From: Ilyonectria destructans
Lineage: Eukaryota > Ascomycota > Sordariomycetes > Hypocreales > Nectriaceae
Reading direction: 5' to 3'
Assembly (NCBI GenBank): GCA_020740775.1
Contig: JAHEWK010000009.1
Location: forward strand, 248,001 to 312,000
DNA: 64,000 nucleotides
The translations under genes were made by a program, and so were the position numbers. The notes below the pieces were generated by a model. It was not told the DNA's origin. It made no database searches and saw nothing but the letters and a program-made list of their open reading frames with translations. Below, in pieces: positions 42,213-54,200 of the stretch; position 1 is the stretch's first letter; each line of letters begins with the position of its first letter.

Positions 42213-45175
42213 AGTGTCTGGCGGCTGCAGAATGATGGCGTGGGAGTTGAGAAAGACGGAATGTAGTTGAGAAAAGACGGAATGTAGTTGGGAAAAGAGT
42301 CGCGGTAACGGGCTACTACGACAATGAATGGCAGTGCACCTTCCATCGGTATAGAATTGAATGTCTGTACCTTCCATATTTTGCTGGGTCCCCCACCATG
42401 GGCATTGGCCATACTTGTAATGTTGGCGTATATTCATTCAACAACAGGATAGCCGACAATAAAAATGCCAAAAACCAGGCAGAGATTCCGTTGAGAGTAT
42501 ATAGGGCGAAGTTATCTGAGTTTATGGAGATACCTAGGTGCCGTTGCCTTGCCGTCACGACAAGAGAGGCTCCTCAGACGAGGGTAGTGGGCTGGATGTA
42601 GGAGCTGCACATGGGCCTTTCCTGTGAAGCTTGCTTTCCCAAATGTGTTCAGATGTTGAGGCTTTGAGGTATAACGAACCTTGATAATCGCTGGCTACGT
42701 CCCTGTCGAATCTGGTCACAACTCGCGGGTCTAACGTCTAGTGGGTAGAGCCCATGCCCTAGCTCCACCAAAACAAAATACAATTCCAAAATATCAAGTG
42801 AAGGCGAACGTGAATGTATGGGCTAGACCCCGGTACCTCAACGGTAGAAAGCAGATTGGATACGTTCTGTTCAGCGGGGCTAGGTACTTGGACCTGCCAA
42901 CAGTATAGAAGTCTGTTCATATGTGTGGGTGAGTTATAGCACTCTTTGCTTTGAAAGGTGTCTTCTATTTTAGTATCTAGTAGCTTGGACATAGTACACA
43001 CTGACTCGTGAACCGGATCTAACGGGTGCCCCAACTACTATTATCTTTCTTCTCACTATGTTTAAACCGCTTCAATGAGAGCGTAGTTGGAGATGATGTC
43101 AGTTAAATATGTGTGAATCTCAAGTGCCATAGCCGCAAAACTGTCCCGAAACCTGAGCGGCTATCAATAGTATGGGGGAGGGGAAGGGACGAGAACAACA
43201 AGTTTGTGTACCATATGGCTCGACAGGAATAGCATGGCGCAACGCCAGGCATTCCGCATAAGACTCAAGATGCGTGAATCTCTTGCAATTAATATAACAT
43301 AAGCCCTGACCGGCGGATCGAGCATGTTCTATAAGACTGGGTAAAGAACAAAGATATTTCGGCTGAGATAGTCCTAGATTGAAATGTTCAGCTACACCTA
43401 GAACATTGAGGACCATCAGCTGAGGGCATAGTTGCAATCCCCTTTGAAATCCAAAACTATTGGGTCTATGGAGCCGAGGAATTGATCAGCCTGCATCTAC
43501 TGATGGCACGTTCAGTAGTAACGATTGTTTGATCATTGGGCATAATATCTTATGATGACGAATTAAGGTGCTAAGAGAAAACACTTGCTCTGAGTGGTCA
43601 TCTTATTCTGCTCAATACACTTTGATACCAGTGCCCACTTGGGTTTGGGGAGAATCTGGCGCAGGGATTAGATTCAACGCAAATTTCAAATGCATATTAG
43701 ATAATGGTTTCCCGAGGGAATTGCAAGAGACTTAATCCCGGCTATTCCTCGAGTTTCCCAGATGAGCCTGACTCGGAAACACTCAACAACAAATTATGCA
43801 TGGTCGATTCAATCATGGTACACTATCAGTTACTCAAGAATACGAATTCATAGTCATGAATAACCAGCAGCGGTAATCTCGTCCGACTGTCAAGGACGAA
43901 GCAAAGGCAGTCCCTTAGGAGCCTATTGACAAGCAAAAAGTTCAGAAGAAGTTCCAACTCTGGCTTAACTTCGATCAGCCTGAACCCAAATAAAATCGCA
44001 GGCCCACGGGTCCCCATGGTACTGTCCCAAAGGAACAACCCGAAAGCACCTGTCGTTGCTTAAACCTCTGGCCTCTCCCCTTTGTATTTCCATCAGATGG
44101 CAGACTCCAGGTACTTAGCTAGCGGCCTAAAAGGCCATTGTTTTACATAGAAGAATCACACGGTGTTAAACCACATAACAAAGAAAGAAACTAGTAAGAT
44201 TGTCATTGCTTCTCAAATTTGCAGACGCTCCCTCTTGAAAAGGCCACGCGTCTCGATGCTCTTCCGCGGCCTTACACCTGGCTTCCCATATTGCAGATCA
44301 AAGCCCGAGTGGGAAAACCTTGGTCAGGGTTAGTTTAAAATTAGAGCTGCTTGGAGGGTAGACATAAGGGGAGGTGCACATATTTCTATGACAGCCTTAA
44401 CAACCGTTGAGTTAGCCCATCCCGAGATTGCTCCGGTAGGTACATGAGCGACGTCAAACTCCGAAAGATTGAAAACCTTGAGGACGTTTCTCACATTTGA
44501 GGGAAGCATTCACATCTGGGTCTTACCCGCTGAGAATGGTGGACGCTGTTCCGGACCTTCTTTCCGGGCTTACCAATTTGAGCAGCCCGTAATTACTGCA
44601 ACGATCGGCGGAATTACTCAATATCCATTCTTCAATCTCTAATTGCGTCAGGATCTGCTTCATACTATGATTGAGGCACTGCAGCAGTCGGAAGAACTGC
44701 GTCATCTGATAGGTTGTGCGATTAGAGATTTGGGGTTGTGCGAATAGTAATGCTTATATTTTACAACGCAACTAAGTGCCAACTAGTTCAATACACTGAG
44801 AAAATAATCAAGCCATGGTGCTTTCCAGATCACCTAGCTAGCCAACAGCATCCTGCGAGTCACTAGTCGGGGCCGAGAGTGACGCATCGGTGATGACACT
44901 ATCGCAATCATATGGCCTATTGAAGATGTACTCCTGACTCTCACTCCGCAAGTCGGCGTTGTGGCCGCCAGTTGGAAGGCTCTCAGTGTGGGATCTCGTC
45001 TTTATGATTTTGTCATCGAGCTCCACGTCCGGCCCGTGCGAAGTGACGGCATTTCGCTGGCGATTAACGGCTGCCGGTAGCCTGAGACAAGATATGCGGT
45101 TGAGAATGGAGTCGTTGACACTCTGTCGTCCGTTGTCCGTCCGCGAAAAGGAAGAGGCGAGACACGAAACGCGCA
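42213..45175. other. Three-kilobase gene-poor region
   Basis: Composition is near normal, not the deep AT of decayed repeats, but I can support no gene. A minus-strand frame at 43120-43490 has leucine-rich-repeat-like text (LCPQLMVLNVLG) and could be an LRR/F-box remnant. The frame at 44523-44705 (FFRLLQCLNHSMKQIL) and the one at 44838-45176 lack family signatures. Confidence 0.35.
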
Positions 45176-46668
45176 TTAGTTAATGAATACCTCGGTCTTG
45201 CGCATGATTCCCTTGCGGCTTGAGGCGTCGTCGTCTGTTTCGTGTTCTCTGGCACCTGAGGTAGCGCGCTTGGCTGATGCGTGATATGTCCTATTGTGCC
45301 CGTTGAGCGATTCAAGCCTGATGCCTAGGCCAGAGTTCCCCAGGACGTTCTCGCTCTGCCAAAACAAAAGTCGTCAGCGCATATTCAATGAGTGGATTGA
45401 ATGAAAAGCTAGGAAAGCTCGCTATGGACCAGCGCGGCTGTGTCGTGCAAATCACAGGGCAAGACACAAATTTGAATGGTACTAACCTCCCCCGTGAATT
45501 CGTAGGTCCCCTTATTAGAAGAACCGTAGTAGAATTTAAATAATTTTCGGAGAGGAGGTAGGGAACATCCAATAATTCCCAAGCTACACTCGATATTTGA
45601 AGTGAGACTGATGACACCAAGGTGATCTAGAACACGAGGATTAAGAATCAGTATGTGGACCAGAAAGAGGTAAAAAATATTGATGCAGGAGACGTACACG
45701 CTGTCTCGGTAGGATACTTCGTGGTATCGTAATATTTCAAGTAAGGCATTCGGATGCAGGTAGCGACGCTTGCGAAAATACCGAGGCCGAGGATGCAAAT
45801 GACGGATACTTTCCTGCGTCGAGACATTTGTAGTTGTGCTACAATTAAGAATGGAATAGTGGCACATGCCCAGTCGGTCGCCATCTGAATAGCAGAGACG
45901 ACATAGCTTACAGTCTGCAAGCTGATCTTTTTCTGGCACGTTCCTCTGACAGACAGTGTTAGTGACGTGGAACTCATGATTATGCGAGGTCCAAGGTCTG
46001 CTCGGTTTGTCAGATCAAATGTGGTGGGGGACTTACAGTGACGGATTCCATGTTGCTGCAAACGGTTTGCAGTTTGCGAAAACGAAAATCAGAGCAAGAA
46101 TGGCCACGAGCACCATTACGGACATGTTGACAACAATTGGCATGACAATTCGCTTTCGCCGGTCCAAACGTATACAGGTAAAGCCGATGGCGCACTTGAT
46201 GATAGTCGAGGAGATAAAGTAGAGCACCTCCCAGTAGGTCTGATACTCGACGGCGCGTACCAAATAGAGCGGTGAGGGAATGTCGACGTCGTGACATCCA
46301 ACTCCATAGCGAGATGCATAGACTGTGAAGACGACAGCTGGTATGAATGGGATCTGTTGCACTAGTTGTCAGCTGGCTCGACGAGGAGAAGCGACCCATC
46401 CAACAGTGTTCTGGAGGTGCAATTCGATGTTAGAATACGAGTAACTTACGATTGCAAGCACTGCCAGGGAATCCTCCACACCCAATAGCCTCGTTGATGC
46501 TCCCGACAAGCCAGCGCGCACATAAACTCGAAGCGACACAGAGATGACGCTAATGGTGCCAAAGACAATTGCGACAACTTCGACGGCAGGTCCGAGGCCT
46601 TTGGGGGTTAGAGGTTCAAGCTTGTTGGCAAGATCCCGAATCTGCTCGCCCGTCATGGAGGCTGCCAT
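45176..46668 (-). CDS. SAT4/PTH11-type rhodopsin-domain integral membrane protein (367 aa, five exons)
   Basis: Exons: 46450-46668, 46037-46353, 45698-45945, 45487-45626 and 45176-45355; introns of 96, 91, 71 and 131 bp all follow GT-AG and preserve frame. The 1104 nt encode seven predicted helices: VVAIVFGTISVISVSLRVY (1), SLAVLAI-IPFIPAVVF (2), YFISSTIIKCAIGFTCIRL (3, ending in the usual Arg motif), VVNMSVMVLVAILALIFVFA (4), a CKPFAATWNPSLGTC loop (family hallmark), TDWACATIPFLIV (5), VSVICILGLGIFASVATCIR (6) and a shortened helix 7 region IECSLGIIGCSLPPL-RKL. The family includes fungal PTH11-like putative receptors; ligand and signalling output are unknown. Three exon joins are well supported by the family text; the first acceptor (46354) is the least certain because AACTAG eight bases earlier is a competing site. 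Confidence 0.85.
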
Positions 46669-48207
46669 CCTCGCAGTTGGCCTTTGGCTACAGCTCGCGC
46701 CGTGGTCGTCTTATGTCTCCAGCGCGGGCGAGAGACGGCGAGGAGGAATGCCCACGATTGTGTCGACTTTGGGTTATACCGAAGGCATCGAAGGAAATCC
46801 GAGATCGCAGATACATAATGCAATTGTGGGCATTTTCGGGAAGCGACAGGTCCCAGTTCCCGAAACCAGCAAGGGGAATTATCGTAGTTTCCGTTGGTCT
46901 CCATCCCAGACGTAGTGGATGTTTGAGTTAGCAGGGCCTTCCTTTACTGCAACATTGACTCCACACTGCCCCTGCGGTCTGTAGGATATGATCTTGGCGA
47001 GTCAGCGAAAGCCACCCATTGGTAGAGAACATTACATAGTGAAGGGAGTCCCCTGCCGCGATCTGCCATCTAATTACCAATTCCGACTAGTGGACGTTAC
47101 ATACTACGTAGTACACCAACGCCGAAAATTGGGCAATCTCTATCGATCTGGGCGCTCCCGAGCAAGTGTTTCGGGCCTGGGGACGGCTGAATCGTGCTTT
47201 ACTACAGCCCCAAGGATTAAACAGGTTGTTTTTGCCCGTATCTTTTGCCATTGACTTTCCTTTTTGTCAAGGTCTCATCCCACCTCAATTGTATGACAAG
47301 ATACCTGACTTTCTTGATCTGATACGTTGTGGTAGTGATGGACATCATCCTGATGTTATGCGCAATCTGCTTGTCATACTACCGGTAGGACCCTGCCTCA
47401 GTCTGCACCGGGACCTCTGCGGCAACTTACAAAATAGTCTTTTTAATCCCTGAGGCTGTAGTTGTAGGGATACTGTGCGCTAAATCTAAATCGGAAAGAT
47501 CGGCAGCGAAATTCGGAAAGATCAGTAATACATGCATTTTGTAGTGAAATTGTGCGTGTCGGGTGTCGCTTTTGGCAAAGCTCGGTTTCAAGAAGTAAAT
47601 CCAGTAGGAACCTCAAGGGTAGGGCCTGATAGGGATCCTGGCTGCGCCGGGCCTGGGAGAACCGTAGCCCGACCAACAAAGACCTACCCTTCGTGTCTCC
47701 TCTCAGCGCGCACACAGCGTATTAGAAGAGATCTTGCATGAGCTCTGTGCGGGCTGCCCCCTTTTCTACCTCCTCAGCTTTGAATGGACAGAAATGGCAA
47801 CAGCAAACTCCTGTCCTATCCTGTCCTGTCCTGTCCCTCAGAGACGCGCGTCAACAAGATGGATATACAAGCCGTCTCATAGGCTAGTTAACCCTGTCTC
47901 CGGGTATCGGAAAATGGGGCCATGGCGGATCCTTCGTATGTAGTACATGACTCGACTAGCTCACTGCAACTACAAGCAGACCCTAGCCAAGGGGTTATTG
48001 ACAACAGACGGGTGCATGCCAGGGGCTTCGGCTTATTCTTGTACGAGAATTCCAGTCACACTGACTGGCTCGAGGCCTTGGGTCAAGTCACTCGTCACCG
48101 CCCCCCAAACCGTGTGTTCGAGCTCACTCCTTTGACCACATCCCACTTGCTTTTCACAAGGAAGGACTGCTCAGTGCACGGCGAGCTGTCGTCTGCATTT
48201 CACCATC
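46669..48207. other. Divergent intergenic region between the rhodopsin-domain and P450 genes
   Basis: 1.5 kb with no supported gene. A (CTGTC)n-like run TGTCCTATCCTGTCCTGTCC lies near 47812-47835. Open frames at 47166 and 47922 have no motifs. Confidence 0.4.
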
Positions 48208-49829
48208 ATGTTGAGCACTATTCTTGCCTTCGTGGCCCTGCTGACCATTTATCTTGTCGGCAGTGCCGTCTTTTACGTCACATTCCATTCGCTGGCCGAT
48301 GTGCCTGGTCCGAAGATCTGTGCGATCAGCCGTATTCCCTACTGGCTCGCTTCACTCAGAGGTGACGACGTTCGGTGGATGAAGAGGTTGCACGACCAAT
48401 ATGGACCCGTTGTTCGCTTCGGCCCGACGGACCTGAGCTACGCGGCTGGTGAGGCTTGGAACGATGTCCATGGACCTAAGGCGACAGAGAAAGCACAAGA
48501 ATTCTCAGTTCAACCTATCAACGGTAAGTAAAATGACCCTCAAGTCCAATGGTTTGGCTCACAACAATGACTCGTGGCAGGCGTTCCAAGCATGCTTACG
48601 GCTAATACTGAAAACCACGCTCGAGTGCGCCGACTCTTTTCGCCTGCTTTCTCAGAGCGTGCCTTGAAGCAGCAAGAGCCTCTCTTCCGGAAATATGTGG
48701 ATCTTCTTATGTACAAATTGTCCGAGGTTGGCGAGGATGGGAAGAAGCCTGTGGAGATGACCCAACTACTCAACTATACAACTTTCGATGTTATGGCCGA
48801 GCTCTGCTTTGGGCACCCTCTTGACCTATTGGCGAAGAATGAATACAGCCCTTGGGTCAGATCCATCTTCGAGTCGCTAAAGATGCTGCCCATTGCCTCT
48901 ATGATCAACTACTACCCTATCCTGAACGCCATATTCACCCGCTTCGAGCCAAAGTCCGTCACTCAACAGCGGGTCACGCACTGCAAGCACTCAGAGGATC
49001 GTGTCAACCAACGTCTGCAAGATGGCTCTGATCAGCCTGATATCTGGAACTTTGTCTTGTCAGCCAAGGAGGGCAAAGGCCTTACACTCGAGGAAATGCA
49101 TTCTAATGCCGAGATCTTCATGCTTGCTGGATCGGAGACAACGGGTAAGTGCACCACCATTGATCGGATACCCAAAGACTACAGTCACCACATTGAGAAC
49201 AGAGCGAAATGAAGCTTACTAAACGCGCATTCGTAGCCACACTCTTGAGCGGCTGCGTCTATAACTTGCTTACCTACCCTGACAAGATGAAGACATTGCT
49301 CGAGGAGATTCGGGGCAACTTCACCCAGGTAGACGATCTTACATTTGAGCGTCTCGCCGAGCTAAAGTACATGAACGCTTGCCTGAAGGAAGCTTTACGC
49401 ATCTACCCTCCAGTGCCCATTGGCAGTCCGAGAGTCGTTCTTCCAGGGGGACAACAGATCCTTGGCAAGTGGGTTCCATCTGAAACTCGCGTGTCAGTTC
49501 ACCACTGGTCAACATACCACTCTGAAGCGAACTTCAAGAATGCCAACACCTTCGCACCTGAAAGATGGTTGAAGACGGATCCCACATACGCTGGGGACGC
49601 CCTGGACGCTCATCAGCCGTTCGGGTTCGGGCCTCGAAACTGCCTTGGACAGAACATGGCCATGCACGAGATGAGACTCATCTTGGCCACGCTGCTCTTC
49701 AAATACGACCTCGAGCTCTGTGACGAGAGTCGGAACTGGGCAGACCAGAAGTCCTTCGCGCTCTGGATTAAAAAGCCGTTGATGGTCCGCGCGAAACCGT
49801 TGACCACACGAGCTAGACTAAATATCTGA
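48208..49829 (+). CDS. Cytochrome P450 monooxygenase (490 aa, three exons)
   Basis: Exons 48208-48523, 48581-49144 and 49237-49829 with 57- and 92-bp introns give 1473 nt. The N-terminal membrane anchor is residues 1-25 (LAFVALLTIYLVGSAVFYV), followed by the proline-rich hinge DVPGPK. The oxygen-binding I-helix motif AGSETT is at about 288-293, ExxR is EALR at 345-348 (KEALRIYPP), the PERW motif is APERW, and the heme-binding loop is FGFGPRNCLG with the Cys ligand at about 429. It is an ER-bound haem monooxygenase. The sequence resembles the fungal group that includes isotrichodermin C-15 hydroxylase-like P450s, but the substrate cannot be read from sequence. No reductase or synthase lies beside it in this window. 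Confidence 0.9.
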
Positions 49830-49986
49830 GAGGAACTTGGAAGCCTTGGCTGCTCTCTCACCGGACATGGATGTCTAGGGCTAACGGTGTAGACGAAAAG
49901 AAAATGGGTTAGGACGTTTATCGAGCGGATCGACTCTACTAGTAGTCTAAATCGTCGTAGGCTCAATGATAATCACCTCCATTAGG

Positions 49987-50155
49987 TACCGTAGAAACTC
50001 AGTTAACTCTCACAAGGAGCGTCTTCACTTTGTCTCCATATTTCCACTGTTGACCGCAAAAATTCGCAGAAGTGTTCAAAAGCAGCTGATCTTATTTGTC
50101 ACCCTACTTTTTATAGGAGCCGCTACTTGTGCGAGATAACTGAGTTTCTACGGTA
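49987..50155. mobile_element. 169-bp MITE with TA target duplication
   Basis: CCGTAGAAACTCAGTTA at 49989 is inverted as TAACTGAGTTTCTACGG ending at 50153. The match extends to about 28 bp with a few mismatches, and TA flanks both ends (49987-49988, 50154-50155). Size, inverted repeats and TA duplication fit a Tc1/mariner-type miniature element with no coding capacity. It sits 157 bp downstream of the P450 stop. Confidence 0.75.
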
Positions 50156-50169
50156 GTCGGAAATGGAGA

Positions 50170-50720
50170 GTCTTAACTGGTAAGTATCCACGTGCCGGGG
50201 TGATTGTTTACCAGTCCACAGGAGACAGCTTTGCCACGAGAGACTTCTCGGACAGCTTTACCAATAAGTAGATGCATACGCGTGCTGGGCGGCGGCTACA
50301 AACATCCGAGAGGCTATGTAGGTGAGGCTCATCTATCCGTAGAGCCTGGTCTTCGTCTACTAATACGCAATCCTTCTCTGGTTCGGCTGATTGTTTGCCA
50401 GGACGAATCCAGGGCCCAGCGACCCGCCCCTTTGCCCAGTAATCGGGAACAGGTCCTAAGGATCGTCCTACGCGGGTCACGCACTCAACCGCCCACGACC
50501 AGTGTAGGTTAGGCATTGGGTAGGTCAGGGAGGCTGCAGCCCTGCTTAGGTACGCTATTAGCTCTTTCGTTCCCCTCAACCCCCTGATGCCCAAGGCACC
50601 AGCGGACCTCGATATTGCCTCCGGTCTTAGCAGTGGAATGAAATCGTAGGAAGGTTGCTTGTGAGCTGTCTGACGGACTGTCTAGTAGACCGGACGCCAC
50701 TTTGGTGGTATTAAAAAGTT
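50170..50720 (-). mobile_element. Remnant of a non-LTR retrotransposon (ribonuclease H region)
   Basis: On the minus strand the frame at 50509-50700 contains IEVRWCLGHQGVEGNERA followed by Pro-Lys and NAQP-like text. VxWxxGHxGxxGNExA is the last conserved block of type I ribonuclease H as found at the end of I/Tad-clade LINE ORF2. Protein-like text then continues in another frame (50208-50594), so there is at least one frameshift. The catalytic His (in GHQG) is intact, but the upstream domain is missing. Confidence 0.6.
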
Positions 50721-51217
50721 AAAAGAAAATTAACTTTACCTCTAGAAAAAGGAATTCTAGTAGAATTACTGCTAAATAGTACCTAGAGTGCTATTAGAAA
50801 GATTAATAGATATAATCTCAGAATTCACTTTATCTTACTTTAAAGAATGTATAACAAAAACTTAGTTTATCTCGCGCTCTTAAGGTAGTTAATAGTATCT
50901 ACCAGAATAGCACAGGCTACTGTATTAAGAATAAGCTCTGTTTCGCGTTCTTAGAAACACGACCATTTTGAGAACGGGGCCCGTTTCTGACTTCAATACT
51001 TGAGTAGAAGGGTTGTTCGTAAGATAACAGTGAGAAGCTCTGGCGGCATAAAGATGGGCGTCCCTCGCAACGCCGTCAATTGCGCATACTCCCTTCCACA
51101 CTTGTTGATGCCAAATTGAATAGTAGAATAAGCATTTAACACGGAAGATGGTAAATCCCCGAATCTCACCGTTTGACGGGACTTTGAGAAGATGATAAAC
51201 ATATCGCCGGCTAGCCT
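50721..51217. other. AT-rich gap and 3' flank of the NLR gene
   Basis: AT-rich to about 50930, then GC-normal. It includes 50973-51010, the sequence shared with 25496-25533. Confidence 0.45.
50973..51010. repeat. Second copy of the sequence shared with 25496-25533
   Basis: AACGGGGCCCGTTTCT followed after eight bases by ACTTGAGTAGAAG; it lies about 210-245 bp beyond the stop of the NLR gene. Confidence 0.4.
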
Positions 51218-54200
51218 TTATCTAGACAAGAGTTCCACGACAGATGCTTGTCTTCTCTCCTCTGCATACGACAGCGGTGTGCCACCCTTCCGATCCGTCG
51301 AATAAGCGTCAACGCCTTGTGTCGTAAGCAGGAGCCTCACCACATCCTCATGCCCTTCCTCCGCGGCGTAAGACAACGGCGTCCTGCCCTCCCGGTCTCT
51401 AGAGTCAGCATCCAAGTCCTCAACTTGAAGCAGTCTATTGACAATAGCGGTGTGCCCCTTTCCAGCAGCGTACGATAGTGGTGTTCGGCCGTATCGTTGC
51501 TCCGAGTCGGCACTGACGCCAGGCTTCGTGAGTAGAGTCTTTACAATTTCTGTGTGGCCTTCTTCCGCGGCATATGACAGCGGTGACCGGCTTTCTCGGT
51601 CTCTGATATTTGGATTGATCGAGCCATTCTGAAGTAGTAGTTTGACCACGCCTTCGTGTCCTCTTTGAGCGCAATACGAAAGCGGCGTCCGATGATCCAC
51701 ATCTGCTTGATTGGCCATGAAACCTCGATGTCCAAGTATGATCTCGACCACGCGTTCGTGGCCTCCCTCGGAAGCGAAAGAAAGGGGTGTCCGCCCAAAT
51801 TGATGGCGTGAGTCAGCATCCGCACTCGTGACAGGACTCAACAATCGAACGACAGCAGCATGGCCTTGTGCGGCAGCATATGATAGCGGCGTCCGCCCAT
51901 CCACATCCAAGTCGTCGCCGCCGCAGCCAGGTGCATCAAGCAAGAGCCGAGCTACGGCTTCATGCCCGCCCTCGGCGGCATACGACAGCGGCGAGCGGCC
52001 ATCTTCATCTGTCCGATAGACTGTGACCCCTGGAGTCTCGAGCAGAAGCTTGACTGGAGGTTCATGCCCTCTCTCGGACCCATACGATAGCGGCGTTTGA
52101 CCATAGCTATCCTTTTCGTCTGGGAGCTGACCGTTGGCAAGTAATATTGCCATTGCATCCCTGAGCCCAAAGTACGCGGCAAGGTGTAGTCCAGTAACCT
52201 GCTTGGACTTTCTTTGGCTGTACCTCGTGGCTCCTGAATATGGCTGCCCTACCATCATTGCTTGAGTGGAGGCCAAAACATTGGCCTTACTCTGTAGTAG
52301 ACCTGTCACCAACAGATTTTGCTCTGTTGAAGCCTTTGAAGCATGGAATCCCCAATTCCGTGCGGCATAGCTGTACAGCGGATTCAGTTTGAATCGCTGC
52401 TTTAGATCCTGATCCGTTTTGCACACCCCGACGGCAAACGTTTGGAAAGAAAGGTATGTGATGCAAGCGTTGGCAATATCGGCTTCTGCGCCGGGAAACC
52501 ATGTACATTGCGTTCGATCAAAATACTCCTGTGTCGTGTAGTGCACCAGACGGATAACGTCGCTCTCTTCATCCACGGTCACTAGTCCAGCACACACTGA
52601 CACCATTTTCTCCACCTGCGTCAAGGCTTCTTCGTCCAAATGAGACGCGCCATTCTCCACGGCAAGCGCGTGCTGAAGCTCGGTGATGGTCAGTGGCCTC
52701 TTCGCGCAGGTGATCCAAGACAGCACTCGACGAGCAAGCTCGCGAAGACCGGGCCTCTGCCCGTTGATCCTTTCCAATGATAATTCGTATGCCTGTGACA
52801 ATACTTGGAGCTTCTGGTCCTCGCTTGAACCAGGTTTCTGTTTAAGAAAGTGATGTAATGCGCTCCGAATATCCTTTGGCGTGAGCTTGTCCTCAAGCGA
52901 GTTGAGATATATCTGGGCGAGAAGAAACCTTGACAAGAAATGGTTGGTTAGCATTGGGACTAACATGGATTGAAACACATCTGGAGAACGTACATTCCAT
53001 CAACAGCTTCGGCAATGCCAGTGGTGATATCCTTTTGTAGCTCTCGATTTTCTTGGACGAAGGACTGCAACTGCCCGATACGGCCCTCGAGATAGCGTCG
53101 CACGTCTTCATCAGTTGCGCTTACCTCTAGATGCGGAAGCCCCTTGAATTTCTCTTTGATCTCAGGAATTGGCCGAGAAGTGGCAAAGATGTTGACTCTG
53201 CACTTGGTCTGGAGATTGAAAAGCTCCATCAGGAGCCTTGTCGTGACTTGACATTCATCCAGAGCATCAACTACAAAGAAGACTCTTGTATGTTGGGCAG
53301 CGAGGAAGGTTAGATTTCTTAAAATCTCATCGTAAAGCGGCCTCGTTCGCTTCTCGTTGTGACTGTAGTAGAGAGACTTGACGCCCACGGGAAGGGATGA
53401 TTGCCTCTCACTCAATTGCTTCAGGAGACTCGCGATCAAGTCATCGGCTTTTTGCTCGTGATGGCGTCGAAAATTACAGTAAAGGAAAGCAATCCCGACG
53501 CTATTGTCGTTTGCAAACTTTGCGATGAGGTCGTCGACTACTATCGAGGTGAGCATTGTCTTTCCGGCTCCGGGTATGCCTGTGCAGAACAGGGTGTGGC
53601 TTTCGGCATTCGTCCATTCTTGGTACTCTGGTGATCGCAGAAGCCATTGGCCAGTCTCGGGTTGCCACCGGTTAATATTGTCGGATTGCTGGGGCCAGTA
53701 GTCAATTGGCGTAAGCCAGTTAAGGATGGCTCGGGTTTCCTGGCTGTGTTGGGCGCGAAGGAGCTCGCCGACGCCCTCTTGTACACCTAAGCACCAGAGA
53801 GTAAGTTAGATTAGAAGTCGTTTATACACAGACTGTTGAGAACCTTGGTCAACTAACCGGAGATGATATCGATGATCTTCCTTTCAGCCTCCACCTTGTT
53901 CGGGGCTATTCGATGCAGCAGATCCTTGGCGTACGCAGCAGCAGTCATTGCTGCATACCCTTGCCAGGCTTTATTCTTGTGTGAATCGGCATAGTCGCAA
54001 ATACCTCGAATAACTAGACACGGGAAATGATTCATCAATCCCGCGGCTTCCATCTCGAAACACAGAATGTCTTCTTCCTTTGCGAGCCTGTCACGGGTCA
54101 CGGCGTCTTTCATCACCTGGTTCCCCGAGGCAATCAGTCCGTAATGAATGGCCAGATTGTCCTCATCATCAAGCCGATTGGGCCGCAACACAACAAGTTC

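Noticed and set aside
42720..42880. A tRNA-like stretch with GGGTAGAGCCC and GGGGTCTAGCCC
   Set aside because: No cloverleaf with consistent acceptor and anticodon stems can be folded by eye.
43120..43490. Leucine-rich-repeat-like minus-strand frame
   Set aside because: Only one or two repeat-like phrases, a stop just upstream, and no F-box; insufficient to call a gene.
44523..45176. Two minus-strand frames downstream of the rhodopsin-domain gene (60 and 112 codons)
   Set aside because: No motif. The second begins immediately beyond the predicted stop of the membrane protein and would need an unsupported splice.
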